Shown here: one piece after another, positions 17,438 to 24,431 of the stretch
Layout: each line of letters starts with the position of its first letter
Numbering within the stretch: position 1 is the stretch's first letter
Assembly (NCBI GenBank): GCA_002897715.1
Contig: BDUA01000036.1
Span: forward strand, 1-54,286
DNA from: a bacterium BMS3Abin01
GTDB lineage: Bacteria > Actinomycetota > Thermoleophilia > BMS3ABIN01
Direction: 5' to 3'
DNA: 54,286 nucleotides
Program-made: the position numbers and the translations under genes
The notes under the pieces: model-generated
The model's input: the letters and a program-made list of their open reading frames with translations, nothing else
Database searches by the model: none
Told to the model about the DNA's origin: nothing

Positions 17438-17483
17438 GGCTGCCGGTATTCACCTCGGTTACGGTCGGTCACGGACGCGTACA

Positions 17484-17900
17484 CTATACATCGAAGATGA
17501 CTGTGGCCTCCCATCGCCCGTCCGTCCGGATCACCCTGAGCATATGATAGGTTACGGCCTTGATGTCGGCCATCAGACGGTGCCGTTCCCGGTCCAGGCT
17601 CTCACCGTAAGCCGTAGCCGTGAGACGGACCTCGCTGATGCGGTCCACCTCGAACCGTCCGAAGATGATACTGCGTGCTTCGAACAGAAACAGCAGCTCG
17701 TTGAGCCATTCGACCAGAAGCGTCTCCCGGTCTTCCGCCTCCAGGGAGACCGGGAAGGCGACTGCATCGCGCACCAGCGACGGGTCACAGATAAGGCTGA
17801 ACATGCCGGCGGCGGCGTTCTCAAACAGGCTCTTCTGGGTGTCGCCGAAGGCGCGGATGCCGATATCCGCCGTATGTTCGATTATCTCGTAGTCATTCAT
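17484..17900 (-). CDS. archease, RtcB cofactor
   Basis: About 138 residues from the ATG at 17900. The archease signature is seen: EIIEHTADIGIRAFG at the N-terminus (with the metal-binding Asp), LLVEWLNELLFLFE in the middle, and KAVTYHMLRV with a C-terminal IFDV Asp. The protein speeds GTP activation and turnover of RtcB ligase. rtcB begins 46 bases downstream on the same strand. Confidence 0.93.
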   Translation of the reverse strand: MNDYEIIEHTADIGIRAFGDTQKSLFENAAAGMFSLICDPSLVRDAVAFPVSLEAEDRETLLVEWLNELLFLFEARSIIFGRFEVDRISEVRLTATAYGESLDRERHRLMADIKAVTYHMLRVIRTDGRWEATVIFDV

Positions 17901-18001
17901 GGCTGAGGTTCCCGTTCCCCCGCGTCGGCAAAAGTCCAGCAATTGGGATAATATTAAACATGAGTAAACTTCTCAGAATTAATGCATATCTTTATATGGT
18001 A

Positions 18002-18030
18002 TTGACAAACATTCTGTTAAACGCTATCAT
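18002..18030 (+). promoter_or_regulatory. strong sigma-70-like promoter of the rrf2-cysK locus
   Basis: A consensus TTGACA (18002-18007) with a 17-base spacer and TATCAT (18025-18030), about 45 bases ahead of the rrf2 ATG. A second -10-like TATAAT lies at 18041-18046. The region from 17943 is strikingly AT-rich for this genome. Confidence 0.65.
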
Positions 18031-18074
18031 CCATAAACCCTATAATACTTATCGAAATTATGGAGTAATTGACA

Positions 18075-18515
18075 ATGAATATCTCAGCAAAAAGCAAGTA
18101 TGCCGTACGGGCGTTGGTGGAACTGGCTCAGCGTAACGGTGACCAGCCCGTTCCCATCGCTGATATCTCGTCTCGCAAGGAGATTCCCCTGCAGTTTCTG
18201 GAGCAGCTTTTTTCTAGTCTCCGAAAAGCGGGAATTCTAAACAGCCATCGTGGTGTCCGCGGTGGCTTCAGCTTCAAGATGATGCCCGAGGATGTGAGTG
18301 TGCTCGATGTAGTGGAAGCGCTGGATGGCACGGTGGCTCCCGCCAGCTGTACCATCGGCGCGCCCTGCGACAAGCAGGAGACCTGTTCGGTCCAGGATGT
18401 ATGGGTTGACGCCAAGAGCAGTCTGGAGGCCGTGCTATCGGAAGCCACCATCGGTGATCTGGCCCAAAAAGAGAGTCTTATGAAGAACAGTACCAAGGAG
18501 ATGTACTATATCTGA
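18075..18515 (+). CDS. Rrf2-family regulator with a three-cysteine cluster
   Basis: About 146 residues from the ATG at 18075 (GGAG upstream). Winged-helix Rrf2 domain: [36 protein letters not shown]. The C-terminal dimerisation region has a cysteine group (ASCTIGAPC and ETCSVQDVW) like the Fe-S cysteines of IscR. The first residues resemble CymR and IscR equally. It heads the cysteine/sulfur-carrier locus, so it probably controls cysK and following genes, and perhaps cysE, in response to Fe-S or cysteine status (inference). Confidence 0.9.
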   Translation: MNISAKSKYAVRALVELAQRNGDQPVPIADISSRKEIPLQFLEQLFSSLRKAGILNSHRGVRGGFSFKMMPEDVSVLDVVEALDGTVAPASCTIGAPCDKQETCSVQDVWVDAKSSLEAVLSEATIGDLAQKESLMKNSTKEMYYI

Positions 18516-18552
18516 TATCCATCTCCCCAAGACCGGGGGGCGGGAGGAAAAA

Positions 18553-19539
18553 ATGAGCAATACCAGCAGTGGCACCATCAACAACACAGTTACCGAAAAA
18601 GGGACATCTATGAATATAGCCGGGAACCTGACCGAACTGATCGGCAATACGCCCATGGTGTGGCTGAACCGGGTGGCCGAAAACGCCGAAGCCAGGATTG
18701 CCGCCAAACTGGAGAGTTTCAATCCCGGTGGCAGCGTCAAGGACCGCATCGGTCTGAGCATGATCGATGCCGCCGAGGCCGAGAGAAGGATCACGCCGGG
18801 CAAAAGCACCATCATCGAACCGACCAGCGGTAATACCGGTATCGCCCTTGCCTGTGTCTGTGCCGTCAAGGGATACAGGTTGATATTGACCATGCCGGAC
18901 ACCATGAGCCTGGAGCGGCGGGCGCTGCTCAAGGCGTTCGGGGCCGAGCTGATACTCACCCCCGGACCCGACGGCATGAAGGGCGCGGTTACCCGCGCTG
19001 AGGAGATCGCGGCGGATATGGATGGCGCCTTCGTGCCGCAGCAGTTCAGCAACTCCGCCAATCCGGAGATACACCGCAAGACCACAGCGGAAGAGGTGTG
19101 GCGGGACACCGGCGGCGAGGTGGATATATTCATCTCCGGTGTCGGTACCGGTGGGACCATCACCGGGGTCGGCGAGATGCTGAAAGAACGCAAGCCTACA
19201 GTAAAGCTGGTGGCCGTGGAGCCCAAGGCATCACCGGTCCTTTCCGGCGGCAACCCGGGGCCGCACCGCATCCAGGGAATCGGCGCCGGGTTTGTGCCCG
19301 ATATCCTGAATGTCAAGGTCTATGACGAGATCATCCAGGTGTCCAATGAGGATGCGGAACAGACCGCTCGCGATCTGGCGCATAAGGAAGGCATCCTCTG
19401 TGGCATCTCTTCAGGCGCCGCCGTGCACGCGGCGTTGACCGTCGCCGGCAGGCAGGTAAACAGCGGCAAACTGATAGTGGTCGTCCTGCCGGATACGGGC
19501 GAGAGATACCTGACCACCCAGCTGTTCGAAGGCGCATAG
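18553..19539 (+). CDS. cysK: cysteine synthase (O-acetylserine sulfhydrylase), CysK type
   Basis: A 328-residue PLP enzyme making cysteine from O-acetylserine and sulfide. Signatures: [23 protein letters not shown] (PLP lysine), [36 protein letters not shown], and DTGERYLTT. The start at 18553 has a strong GGGAGG site; it adds an 18-residue Ser/Thr-rich head before the usual N-terminus (Met at 18610). The acetyl-donor enzyme cysE is in the same locus. The O-phosphoserine-type features of CysM are absent, unlike the second synthase at 40.6 kb. Confidence 0.95.
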   Translation: MSNTSSGTINNTVTEKGTSMNIAGNLTELIGNTPMVWLNRVAENAEARIAAKLESFNPGGSVKDRIGLSMIDAAEAERRITPGKSTIIEPTSGNTGIALACVCAVKGYRLILTMPDTMSLERRALLKAFGAELILTPGPDGMKGAVTRAEEIAADMDGAFVPQQFSNSANPEIHRKTTAEEVWRDTGGEVDIFISGVGTGGTITGVGEMLKERKPTVKLVAVEPKASPVLSGGNPGPHRIQGIGAGFVPDILNVKVYDEIIQVSNEDAEQTARDLAHKEGILCGISSGAAVHAALTVAGRQVNSGKLIVVVLPDTGERYLTTQLFEGA

Positions 19540-19601
19540 AATAAAGTAGAATATATGCGTTGGGATGAGTGTAATGTCTTTCGATCGTCAAGGGAGTCGG
19601 G

Positions 19602-19841
19602 ATGGATGTTAAAGAGGATACCCTTCTGGACGCACGCGGTCTGCAGTGCCCCATGCCGTCGGTAAAGACGGCCCTCGCCCTGGAACAACTGGATGGCGGC
19701 CAGATAGTGAAGGTCCTGGTCGACGACCCCACCAGCAACCGTGACCTGCCTCAGTGGGTCCGCGGTAACGGCCACCAGGTACTGGGAATGCAGGAGATGG
19801 ACGGCTATACGGAGATATACATTAAAAAAGCGGGCGGTTGA
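19602..19841 (+). CDS. TusA-family sulfur carrier
   Basis: A 79-residue single-domain TusA/SirA protein: LLDARGLQCPMPSVKT with the persulfide-carrying CPxP cysteine, then a DDPTSNRDLPQWVRGNGH stretch typical of the family. GGGAG lies ahead of the ATG. It stands between cysK and the ThiS-like carrier, so it may pass sulfur from a desulfurase or from sulfide metabolism to the carrier system (inference). Confidence 0.92.
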   Translation: MDVKEDTLLDARGLQCPMPSVKTALALEQLDGGQIVKVLVDDPTSNRDLPQWVRGNGHQVLGMQEMDGYTEIYIKKAGG

Positions 19842-19893
19842 GCGTATCCGCCCCTGATATCCATACAGGTCCGGATACGGAAACGAGGTCTAA

Positions 19894-20151
19894 ATGCTAT
19901 CATTAAAGAACGAAGCGGCCGCCGGCGAAGCCCCGGGGCTGAACCTGGAGGTCCAGGGCAGGAAGGTCTACTACCAGGGGCCGGCTGATGTACGATCATT
20001 GCTCGATTCACAGGGAGAGAGCGTGCTGTACGCCAACGTTCGCATCAACGGCTCCGTACTGGACCGTCGCGATTTTGAAAATGTCCTCCTGAAAGAGGGA
20101 GATTCCGTCGAATTCCTCTACTTCATGGGAGGAGGATCTTGTTCAACCTGA
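19894..20151 (+). CDS. ThiS/MoaD-type sulfur carrier with a four-residue tail after the glycines
   Basis: An 85-residue ubiquitin-like carrier (beta-grasp), with the family ending DSVEFLYFMGGG. Carriers of this type are activated at a C-terminal Gly-Gly and converted to a thiocarboxylate. Here the glycines are followed by S-C-S-T before the stop, so the mature end must be made by proteolysis. A JAMM peptidase two genes downstream is the obvious candidate. The codons for the three glycines double as the ribosome site of the next gene, which overlaps this one by 13 bases. Confidence 0.85.
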   Translation: MLSLKNEAAAGEAPGLNLEVQGRKVYYQGPADVRSLLDSQGESVLYANVRINGSVLDRRDFENVLLKEGDSVEFLYFMGGGSCST

Positions 20152-20954
20152 CCGAAGAAGAGATCGAACGATACTCGCGGCATATCATCCTGCCCGAGGT
20201 CGGTGGCAGGGGTCAGCAGAAGCTGAAGGAGGCCAGCGTCCTGGTAGTAGGAGCCGGCGGTCTCGGCTCGCCGGCGCTGCTGTACCTGACCGCCGCCGGT
20301 GTGGGCCGGATCGGCATTATCGAGGACGATGTTGTCGACCTTACCAATCTCCAGAGGCAGGTGCTGCATGCCACTGCCGACGTGGGCAAACCCAAGGCCC
20401 AGAGCGCCAGCGAGACCATGAAGCAGATCAACCCCCTGGTGGAGGTGGATGTCTACCGGGAGAGGCTCAACAAGGATAATATCCTGCCCCTGGTGGAGAA
20501 GTACGATGTAGTGGTGGACGGCGTTGATAACTTTCCCACCCGCTATCTGATCAACGACGCCTGCGTGATGAAGAAAAAGGCGCTGGTCGAAGGCGGCATC
20601 CTCCGCTTCATGGGGCTGATCATGAGTATCCGCGGCGGCGAGACCGCCTGTTATCGCTGTGTGTACGAGGAACCGCCGCCACCGGGCACCGTGCCCAGTT
20701 GCGCCGAGGCCGGCATCCTGGGAGCGGTAGCCGGCGTAGTGGGGACGCTGCAGGCGACCGAGGTGCTGAAGATATTGACCGGCGTGGGAAAACCGCTGTT
20801 CAACCGCATGCTGCAGTTCGACGCCGAGGAGCTCAGCTTCCATGAGGTCCAGGCGAAGCGTAACCCCAAATGTCCGGTATGCGGCGAAAATCCCACCATC
20901 ACCGAACTGGTGGAATATGACCATACCTGTGAAATCCAGGCCCCCGGAAGCTGA
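20139..20954 (+). CDS. MoeB/ThiF-type sulfur-carrier adenylyltransferase
   Basis: A 271-residue E1-like enzyme that adenylates the C-terminal glycine of a sulfur carrier. Visible: RYSRHIILPEVGG, ATP site VVGAGGLGSPALLYL, DVVDLTNLQRQVLH, VDGVDNFPTRYL, the catalytic-cysteine region VPSCAEAGILGAVAG, and zinc cysteines (CYRCVY and CPVCG). It has no rhodanese domain. The start is a TTG at 20139, preceded by a GGAGGAGG site that lies inside the upstream carrier gene. It probably serves both the neighbouring ThiS-like protein and the distant CysO (41.5 kb), since no other E1 is in the window. Confidence 0.93.
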   Translation: MFNLTEEEIERYSRHIILPEVGGRGQQKLKEASVLVVGAGGLGSPALLYLTAAGVGRIGIIEDDVVDLTNLQRQVLHATADVGKPKAQSASETMKQINPLVEVDVYRERLNKDNILPLVEKYDVVVDGVDNFPTRYLINDACVMKKKALVEGGILRFMGLIMSIRGGETACYRCVYEEPPPPGTVPSCAEAGILGAVAGVVGTLQATEVLKILTGVGKPLFNRMLQFDAEELSFHEVQAKRNPKCPVCGENPTITELVEYDHTCEIQAPGS

Positions 20955-21379
20955 TGCCTGACGCGTTGTGGCTGTCTCCGGCGCATCTTGATGCCATCAT
21001 CGAGCACGCCCGTATCCACAAACCCCTGGAAGCATGCGGCATACTTGCCGGTGACGGTGAGGGCAGGGTGCGCGAGGTGTTTCTCATGGATAACGCCGAA
21101 CACAGCCCCACCCTGTATATGATGGATTCGCGTGAGCAGTTCCGGGTATTCGACGAGATCGACAGGGAGGGCCTGGAGCTGGTGGCCATCTTTCATTCTC
21201 ATCCCCACTCCCCCGCCGTTCCTTCGCCGCGCGATTGCGAGCTGGCTTTTTATCCGGACGCCCTGTATCTGATCGTTTCCCTGATGGACGAGCAGCCGGA
21301 TTGCCACGCCTACCGTATAGTCGACAACCAGGTGGAAGAGGCGGAGATCGTTGTCACCGGGGAGGATGAGCTGCCTTGA
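20954..21379 (+). CDS. JAMM/MPN+ metalloprotease (Mec-like)
   Basis: A 141-residue JAMM-fold zinc peptidase. The metal motif is complete: EACGIL (glutamate), then HSHPHSPAVPSPRD giving H-x-H-x7-S-x2-D. Mycobacterial Mec cleaves cysteine from the CysO-cysteine adduct, and related enzymes trim carrier precursors. The ATG at 20954 overlaps the moeB stop (TGATG), so expression is coupled. Here it could both expose the Gly-Gly end of the two tailed carriers and release cysteine (inference). Confidence 0.93.
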   Translation: MPDALWLSPAHLDAIIEHARIHKPLEACGILAGDGEGRVREVFLMDNAEHSPTLYMMDSREQFRVFDEIDREGLELVAIFHSHPHSPAVPSPRDCELAFYPDALYLIVSLMDEQPDCHAYRIVDNQVEEAEIVVTGEDELP

Positions 21380-22221
21380 CCGAGGCGCCGGACGATATGG
21401 GTACGGACGCCGGCGGCAAGGTGACTGCCACCATGAGTGAGCTGGAGCAGGCCATCCTTGCCCTGGAAAGCGTTGCCATCGGCTTCTCCGGAGGGGTGGA
21501 CTCCTCGCTGGTGGTGGCGGTGAGCGTCGGCGTCCTGGGCCGGGAGAACGTCCTGGCGGTGACGTCCCGGTCGGAGACGCTGCCCGCCCACGAGCTGGCC
21601 GCCGCCTGTGACCTTGCGGCTGAGCTGGGCGTGCGGCATGAAGTCATCCAGACCCGCGAACTGGACTGCGACGATTTCCGGGCAAATCCACCGGACCGCT
21701 GTTATCACTGCAAGTCCGAACTCTGGAACCGCGCCGGCGACCTGGCCCGCCGCACCGGACTCCGTCATCTGGCCGATGGCACCAACGCGGATGACGCCGG
21801 CGATACCAGGCCGGGCACCAGGGCCGGCGACGAGGCGGGGGTTCGCCATCCTCTGGCTGACGCCGGCGCCGGCAAGGACATGGTACGGCGGCTGGCGCGG
21901 AAGATGGGGCTGCCCAATTGGGACAAGCCGGCACAGGCCTGCCTGTCGTCACGGTTCCCCTATGGCACGGAGATAACCAGGGAAGGTCTGCGACGGGTGG
22001 AAGAGGCGGAGCGGTATCTGCGGGAACTGGGTCTGGAAGGGTTCCGGGTGAGGGACCACGGCGACCTGGCGCGCATCGAGGTTGGCGAGGATTCCATCGC
22101 CTCCCTGGCCGGCAACAGCCGGCGCCGCCGCATCACCGAGCGGTTCCGGGAACTGGGTTACGTGTACGTGGCGCTGGACCTGCAGGGCTTCCGCAGCGGC
22201 AGCATGAACGAGGTGCTATAG
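21376..22221 (+). CDS. larE: LarE-type ATP-dependent sulfur transferase (PP-loop)
   Basis: A 281-residue N-type ATP pyrophosphatase. PP-loop FSGGVDSSL near residue 40; NPPDRCYHCKSELW; ADGTNADD; and KPAQACLSSRFPYG, where LarE has its sacrificial cysteine. LarE donates sulfur to pyridinium dithiocarboxylic mononucleotide during nickel-pincer cofactor synthesis. No larB, larC or lactate racemase is in the window, so a different sulfur acceptor, perhaps connected with the neighbouring sulfur-carrier genes, should be kept open. TTG start at 21376 overlaps the upstream TGA; GGGGAGG lies upstream. Confidence 0.83.
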   Translation: MTEAPDDMGTDAGGKVTATMSELEQAILALESVAIGFSGGVDSSLVVAVSVGVLGRENVLAVTSRSETLPAHELAAACDLAAELGVRHEVIQTRELDCDDFRANPPDRCYHCKSELWNRAGDLARRTGLRHLADGTNADDAGDTRPGTRAGDEAGVRHPLADAGAGKDMVRRLARKMGLPNWDKPAQACLSSRFPYGTEITREGLRRVEEAERYLRELGLEGFRVRDHGDLARIEVGEDSIASLAGNSRRRRITERFRELGYVYVALDLQGFRSGSMNEVL

Positions 22222-22237
22222 GGGATTACCGACCCCC

Positions 22238-22474
22238 TTACTCCACAAAGGTGTCCAGGTGCTCGATATCGATGCCCAGGTCCTCCAGGTAGGCGAAGGC
22301 CTGTTCCAGTACCTTCTCTTCACCGCTGATCTCCAGCACGATCCAGCCGAATTTCTCATCGACGTTGGCGCGCCGGATGTTGGGTACTACATCATATGCC
22401 TTGACCAGGTCATAAAGCACCGGTTTCTTGATCAGTTTTTCCGGAAATGTGAGTTCAAGCCGCTGGGTCTTCAT
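22238..22474 (-). CDS. stand-alone NIL domain protein
   Basis: A 78-residue protein consisting only of a NIL domain (an ACT-like fold found at the C-terminus of methionine ABC-transporter ATPases and on some ferredoxins tied to homocysteine synthesis). The start at 22474 has AGGAGG. It lies opposite to and between larE and cysE, in a sulfur amino-acid locus. A role in sensing or handling methionine/homocysteine is plausible only by context. The 16-base gap to larE includes a weak AGGGG/CCCCT hairpin that may end both genes. Confidence 0.8.
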   Translation of the reverse strand: MKTQRLELTFPEKLIKKPVLYDLVKAYDVVPNIRRANVDEKFGWIVLEISGEEKVLEQAFAYLEDLGIDIEHLDTFVE

Positions 22475-22537
22475 GCCGAACCTCCTGTCAGGAAGCCTGC
22501 CTGCCCCCTGCTATTCTGCTAATATTAATTGCAACAA

Positions 22538-22568
22538 CGGTATACTGATAGATACTATCCATATACCG
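22538..22568. promoter_or_regulatory. 31-bp near-perfect palindrome, putative operator of cysE
   Basis: Two 14-base arms (22538-22551 and 22555-22568) match except at two positions, around a 3-base centre ATA; the outer arms are CGGTATA/TATACCG and the inner arms GATAG/CTATC. It ends 33 bases before the cysE ATG and overlaps a candidate -10 (TACTAT, 22553-22558) with TTGCAA (22529-22534) as -35. That position suits a dimeric repressor such as the Rrf2 protein encoded 4 kb away (inference). Confidence 0.6.
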
Positions 22569-22601
22569 CTCCAAGTTCAAAGCCATACGCGGAGAGATTC
22601 C

Positions 22602-23414
22602 ATGGGATTCCTGAAAAAAGCGGGCGCGGCGCTCACGGCCACAGCTGTATCATACCTGTGGTTAAACCGTCAGGGTGAACTGGGGCGGACGCTGGAATCG
22701 ATCAAGCGGGATGTCTCCGCCATCCAGGAACGGGACCCGGCGGCGGCCAACATGGTGGAGGCGCTCACCTGCTATGCGGGGCTGCATGCCGTCATCATGC
22801 ACCGGGTGGCTCACCACCTTTACCGGCAGGGGCTGCCCGTGATGCCGCGGATAATATCCCAGATCAACCGGTTTTTCACCGGTATCGAGATCCACCCCGC
22901 GGCTCGGATCGGTGAGGGTTTTTTCATCGATCATGGCGCCGGGGTGGTGGTGGGTGAGACCACCGAGGTGGGTGACAATGTCACCATCTACCAGGGTGTT
23001 ACCCTGGGAGGAACGGGCAAGGAGACGGGCAAACGGCACCCCACCCTCAAGGACAACGTCACCATCGGCGCCGGAGCCAAGGTGCTGGGGTCGGTGACCG
23101 TAGGCCAGAACGCCAAGATAGGCGCCGGCACTATCGTCATCCAGAATGTTCCGGACAACTCCACGGTAGTAGGTAACCCGGGGCGTCCCGTACGCGAGCG
23201 GGGCCGCAAGGTGGGCGCCGCCGATGTGGACTGGACCCATCTGCCCGACCCGGTGGCGGACGCCATGCAGTCGCTGGTACGGCGAGTGGTGGAGATGGAG
23301 AACGAATTCAAGGCCGCGTTTCCCGAGAAACGCGAAGAGATAGAGAAGGCCCAGAAAGACGGCGAGCGGGAACTGGACAAGATTTTCGAATATTATCACG
23401 GCACCGGTATCTAG
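22602..23414 (+). CDS. cysE: serine O-acetyltransferase with an N-terminal hydrophobic segment
   Basis: About 270 residues from the ATG at 22602 (GGAGAG upstream). Left-handed beta-helix acyltransferase: IEIHPAARIGEGFFIDHGAGVVVGETTEVGDNVTIYQGVTLGG, with the catalytic His/Asp pair, then GKRHPTL and VVGNPGRPV. It makes O-acetylserine for CysK. Unusually, the first 25 residues form a hydrophobic helix (AALTATAVSYLWL) not present in ordinary CysE, and the C-terminus carries a long charged helical tail. The palindrome upstream suggests tight regulation. Confidence 0.92.
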   Translation: MGFLKKAGAALTATAVSYLWLNRQGELGRTLESIKRDVSAIQERDPAAANMVEALTCYAGLHAVIMHRVAHHLYRQGLPVMPRIISQINRFFTGIEIHPAARIGEGFFIDHGAGVVVGETTEVGDNVTIYQGVTLGGTGKETGKRHPTLKDNVTIGAGAKVLGSVTVGQNAKIGAGTIVIQNVPDNSTVVGNPGRPVRERGRKVGAADVDWTHLPDPVADAMQSLVRRVVEMENEFKAAFPEKREEIEKAQKDGERELDKIFEYYHGTGI

Positions 23415-23508
23415 CGGGCCACCGGGCTATCTTTGGTCCGGTCGCGGCGAGGCGGACGTTGGTGCTTCAGACAGGTCATGGTCAATCTAAAACAGAGGTG
23501 AAGACAAA

Positions 23509-23817
23509 TTGAGTAAAGTAAGAAGGCTGGTACTGGATGTTCTCAAGCCCCACCAGCCCAACATCCTCAGTCTGGCGGTCAAACTGGGAGATCTGGAGGG
23601 TATCGAAGGAGCCGACCTGGTGCTCAACGAGATCGACAACAAGGTCGAGAATATCAAGATCACCGTGGAAGGCCCGGAGATCAATTTCGATGACGTCGCG
23701 GCTGTCATCCAGGAGAGCGGCGGCAGCATCCACAGTATCGACAAGGTATCGACCGGCAAGCGTCTGGTCGATGAGGCCAATACGCCACAGGATATGACCG
23801 CCCGGTGGATGAGGTGA
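23509..23817 (+). CDS. DUF211 protein
   Basis: A 102-residue protein of the DUF211 family, known mainly from archaea: it begins VRRLVLDVLKPHQP and has the conserved NEIDNKVENIKITVEG and GGSIHSIDKV stretches of its ferredoxin-like fold. Function is not established. TTG start at 23509 with GAGGTG upstream. The VIT1-like metal transporter follows 25 bases later, which hints at a metal-related partnership (inference). Confidence 0.88.
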   Translation: MSKVRRLVLDVLKPHQPNILSLAVKLGDLEGIEGADLVLNEIDNKVENIKITVEGPEINFDDVAAVIQESGGSIHSIDKVSTGKRLVDEANTPQDMTARWMR

Positions 23818-23842
23818 TCCAGAGGAAAGTCTGTCCCGGCCC

Positions 23843-24430
23843 TTGAAAGTACCCAACATCCGAACCCTGCGTGAGTACCACCGTATCGCGCGCGTAGGTG
23901 AGATAGCGCGCCGGTATTTTGCCATGAACGCCTTCGATGGCGTGCTGATCATCCTTGGCGTGCTGGTGGGAAGCTACTTCGGCGGTGTCCGGGAGGCGGG
24001 TACCGTGGTGACGCTGGGCATGGCCGCCGCTTTCGCCATGGGCATATCCGGCTTCTATGGCGCCTACGTGACGGAGAAGGCCGAACGGCGGCGCTCCCTG
24101 ACCGAGCTGGAAGAATCCACGCTGTGCGATCTTTCCGATACCGACATCGCCCATGCCTCCATCTACGCCACCATCGTCGTCTCGCTGATCGACGGCTTCT
24201 CCCCTTCCGTGGCGGCAGCTGTCGCCGTCTCTCCCTTTTTCCTGGGCGACGCCATCCACGTAACCTCGGCGTACTACGCAGCCGTAATCATCGCCTTCAT
24301 CGAGCTTTTCGCCCTGGGAGCCTACCTGGGGGCCACATCACGCGATAGCATGATCATCTCCGGTGCGAAGATGGCACTCGCCGGGGTCGTCTGCATAGCT
24401 GTGGCCTATCTCCTGGGCGGGGTGGCCTGA
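23843..24430 (+). CDS. VIT1/CCC1-family membrane transporter
   Basis: A 195-residue integral membrane protein with about five hydrophobic helices, beginning with a charged amphipathic stretch and then MNAFDGVLIILGVLVGSYFGG, like the first helix of VIT1/CCC1 iron and manganese transporters. A charged loop with several Glu (TEKAERRRSLTELEESTL) matches the cytoplasmic metal-binding segment. Probable role: export or sequestration of Fe2+ or Mn2+. TTG start at 23843; no ATG fits the conserved N-terminus better. Confidence 0.8.
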   Translation: MKVPNIRTLREYHRIARVGEIARRYFAMNAFDGVLIILGVLVGSYFGGVREAGTVVTLGMAAAFAMGISGFYGAYVTEKAERRRSLTELEESTLCDLSDTDIAHASIYATIVVSLIDGFSPSVAAAVAVSPFFLGDAIHVTSAYYAAVIIAFIELFALGAYLGATSRDSMIISGAKMALAGVVCIAVAYLLGGVA

Positions 24431-24431
24431 T

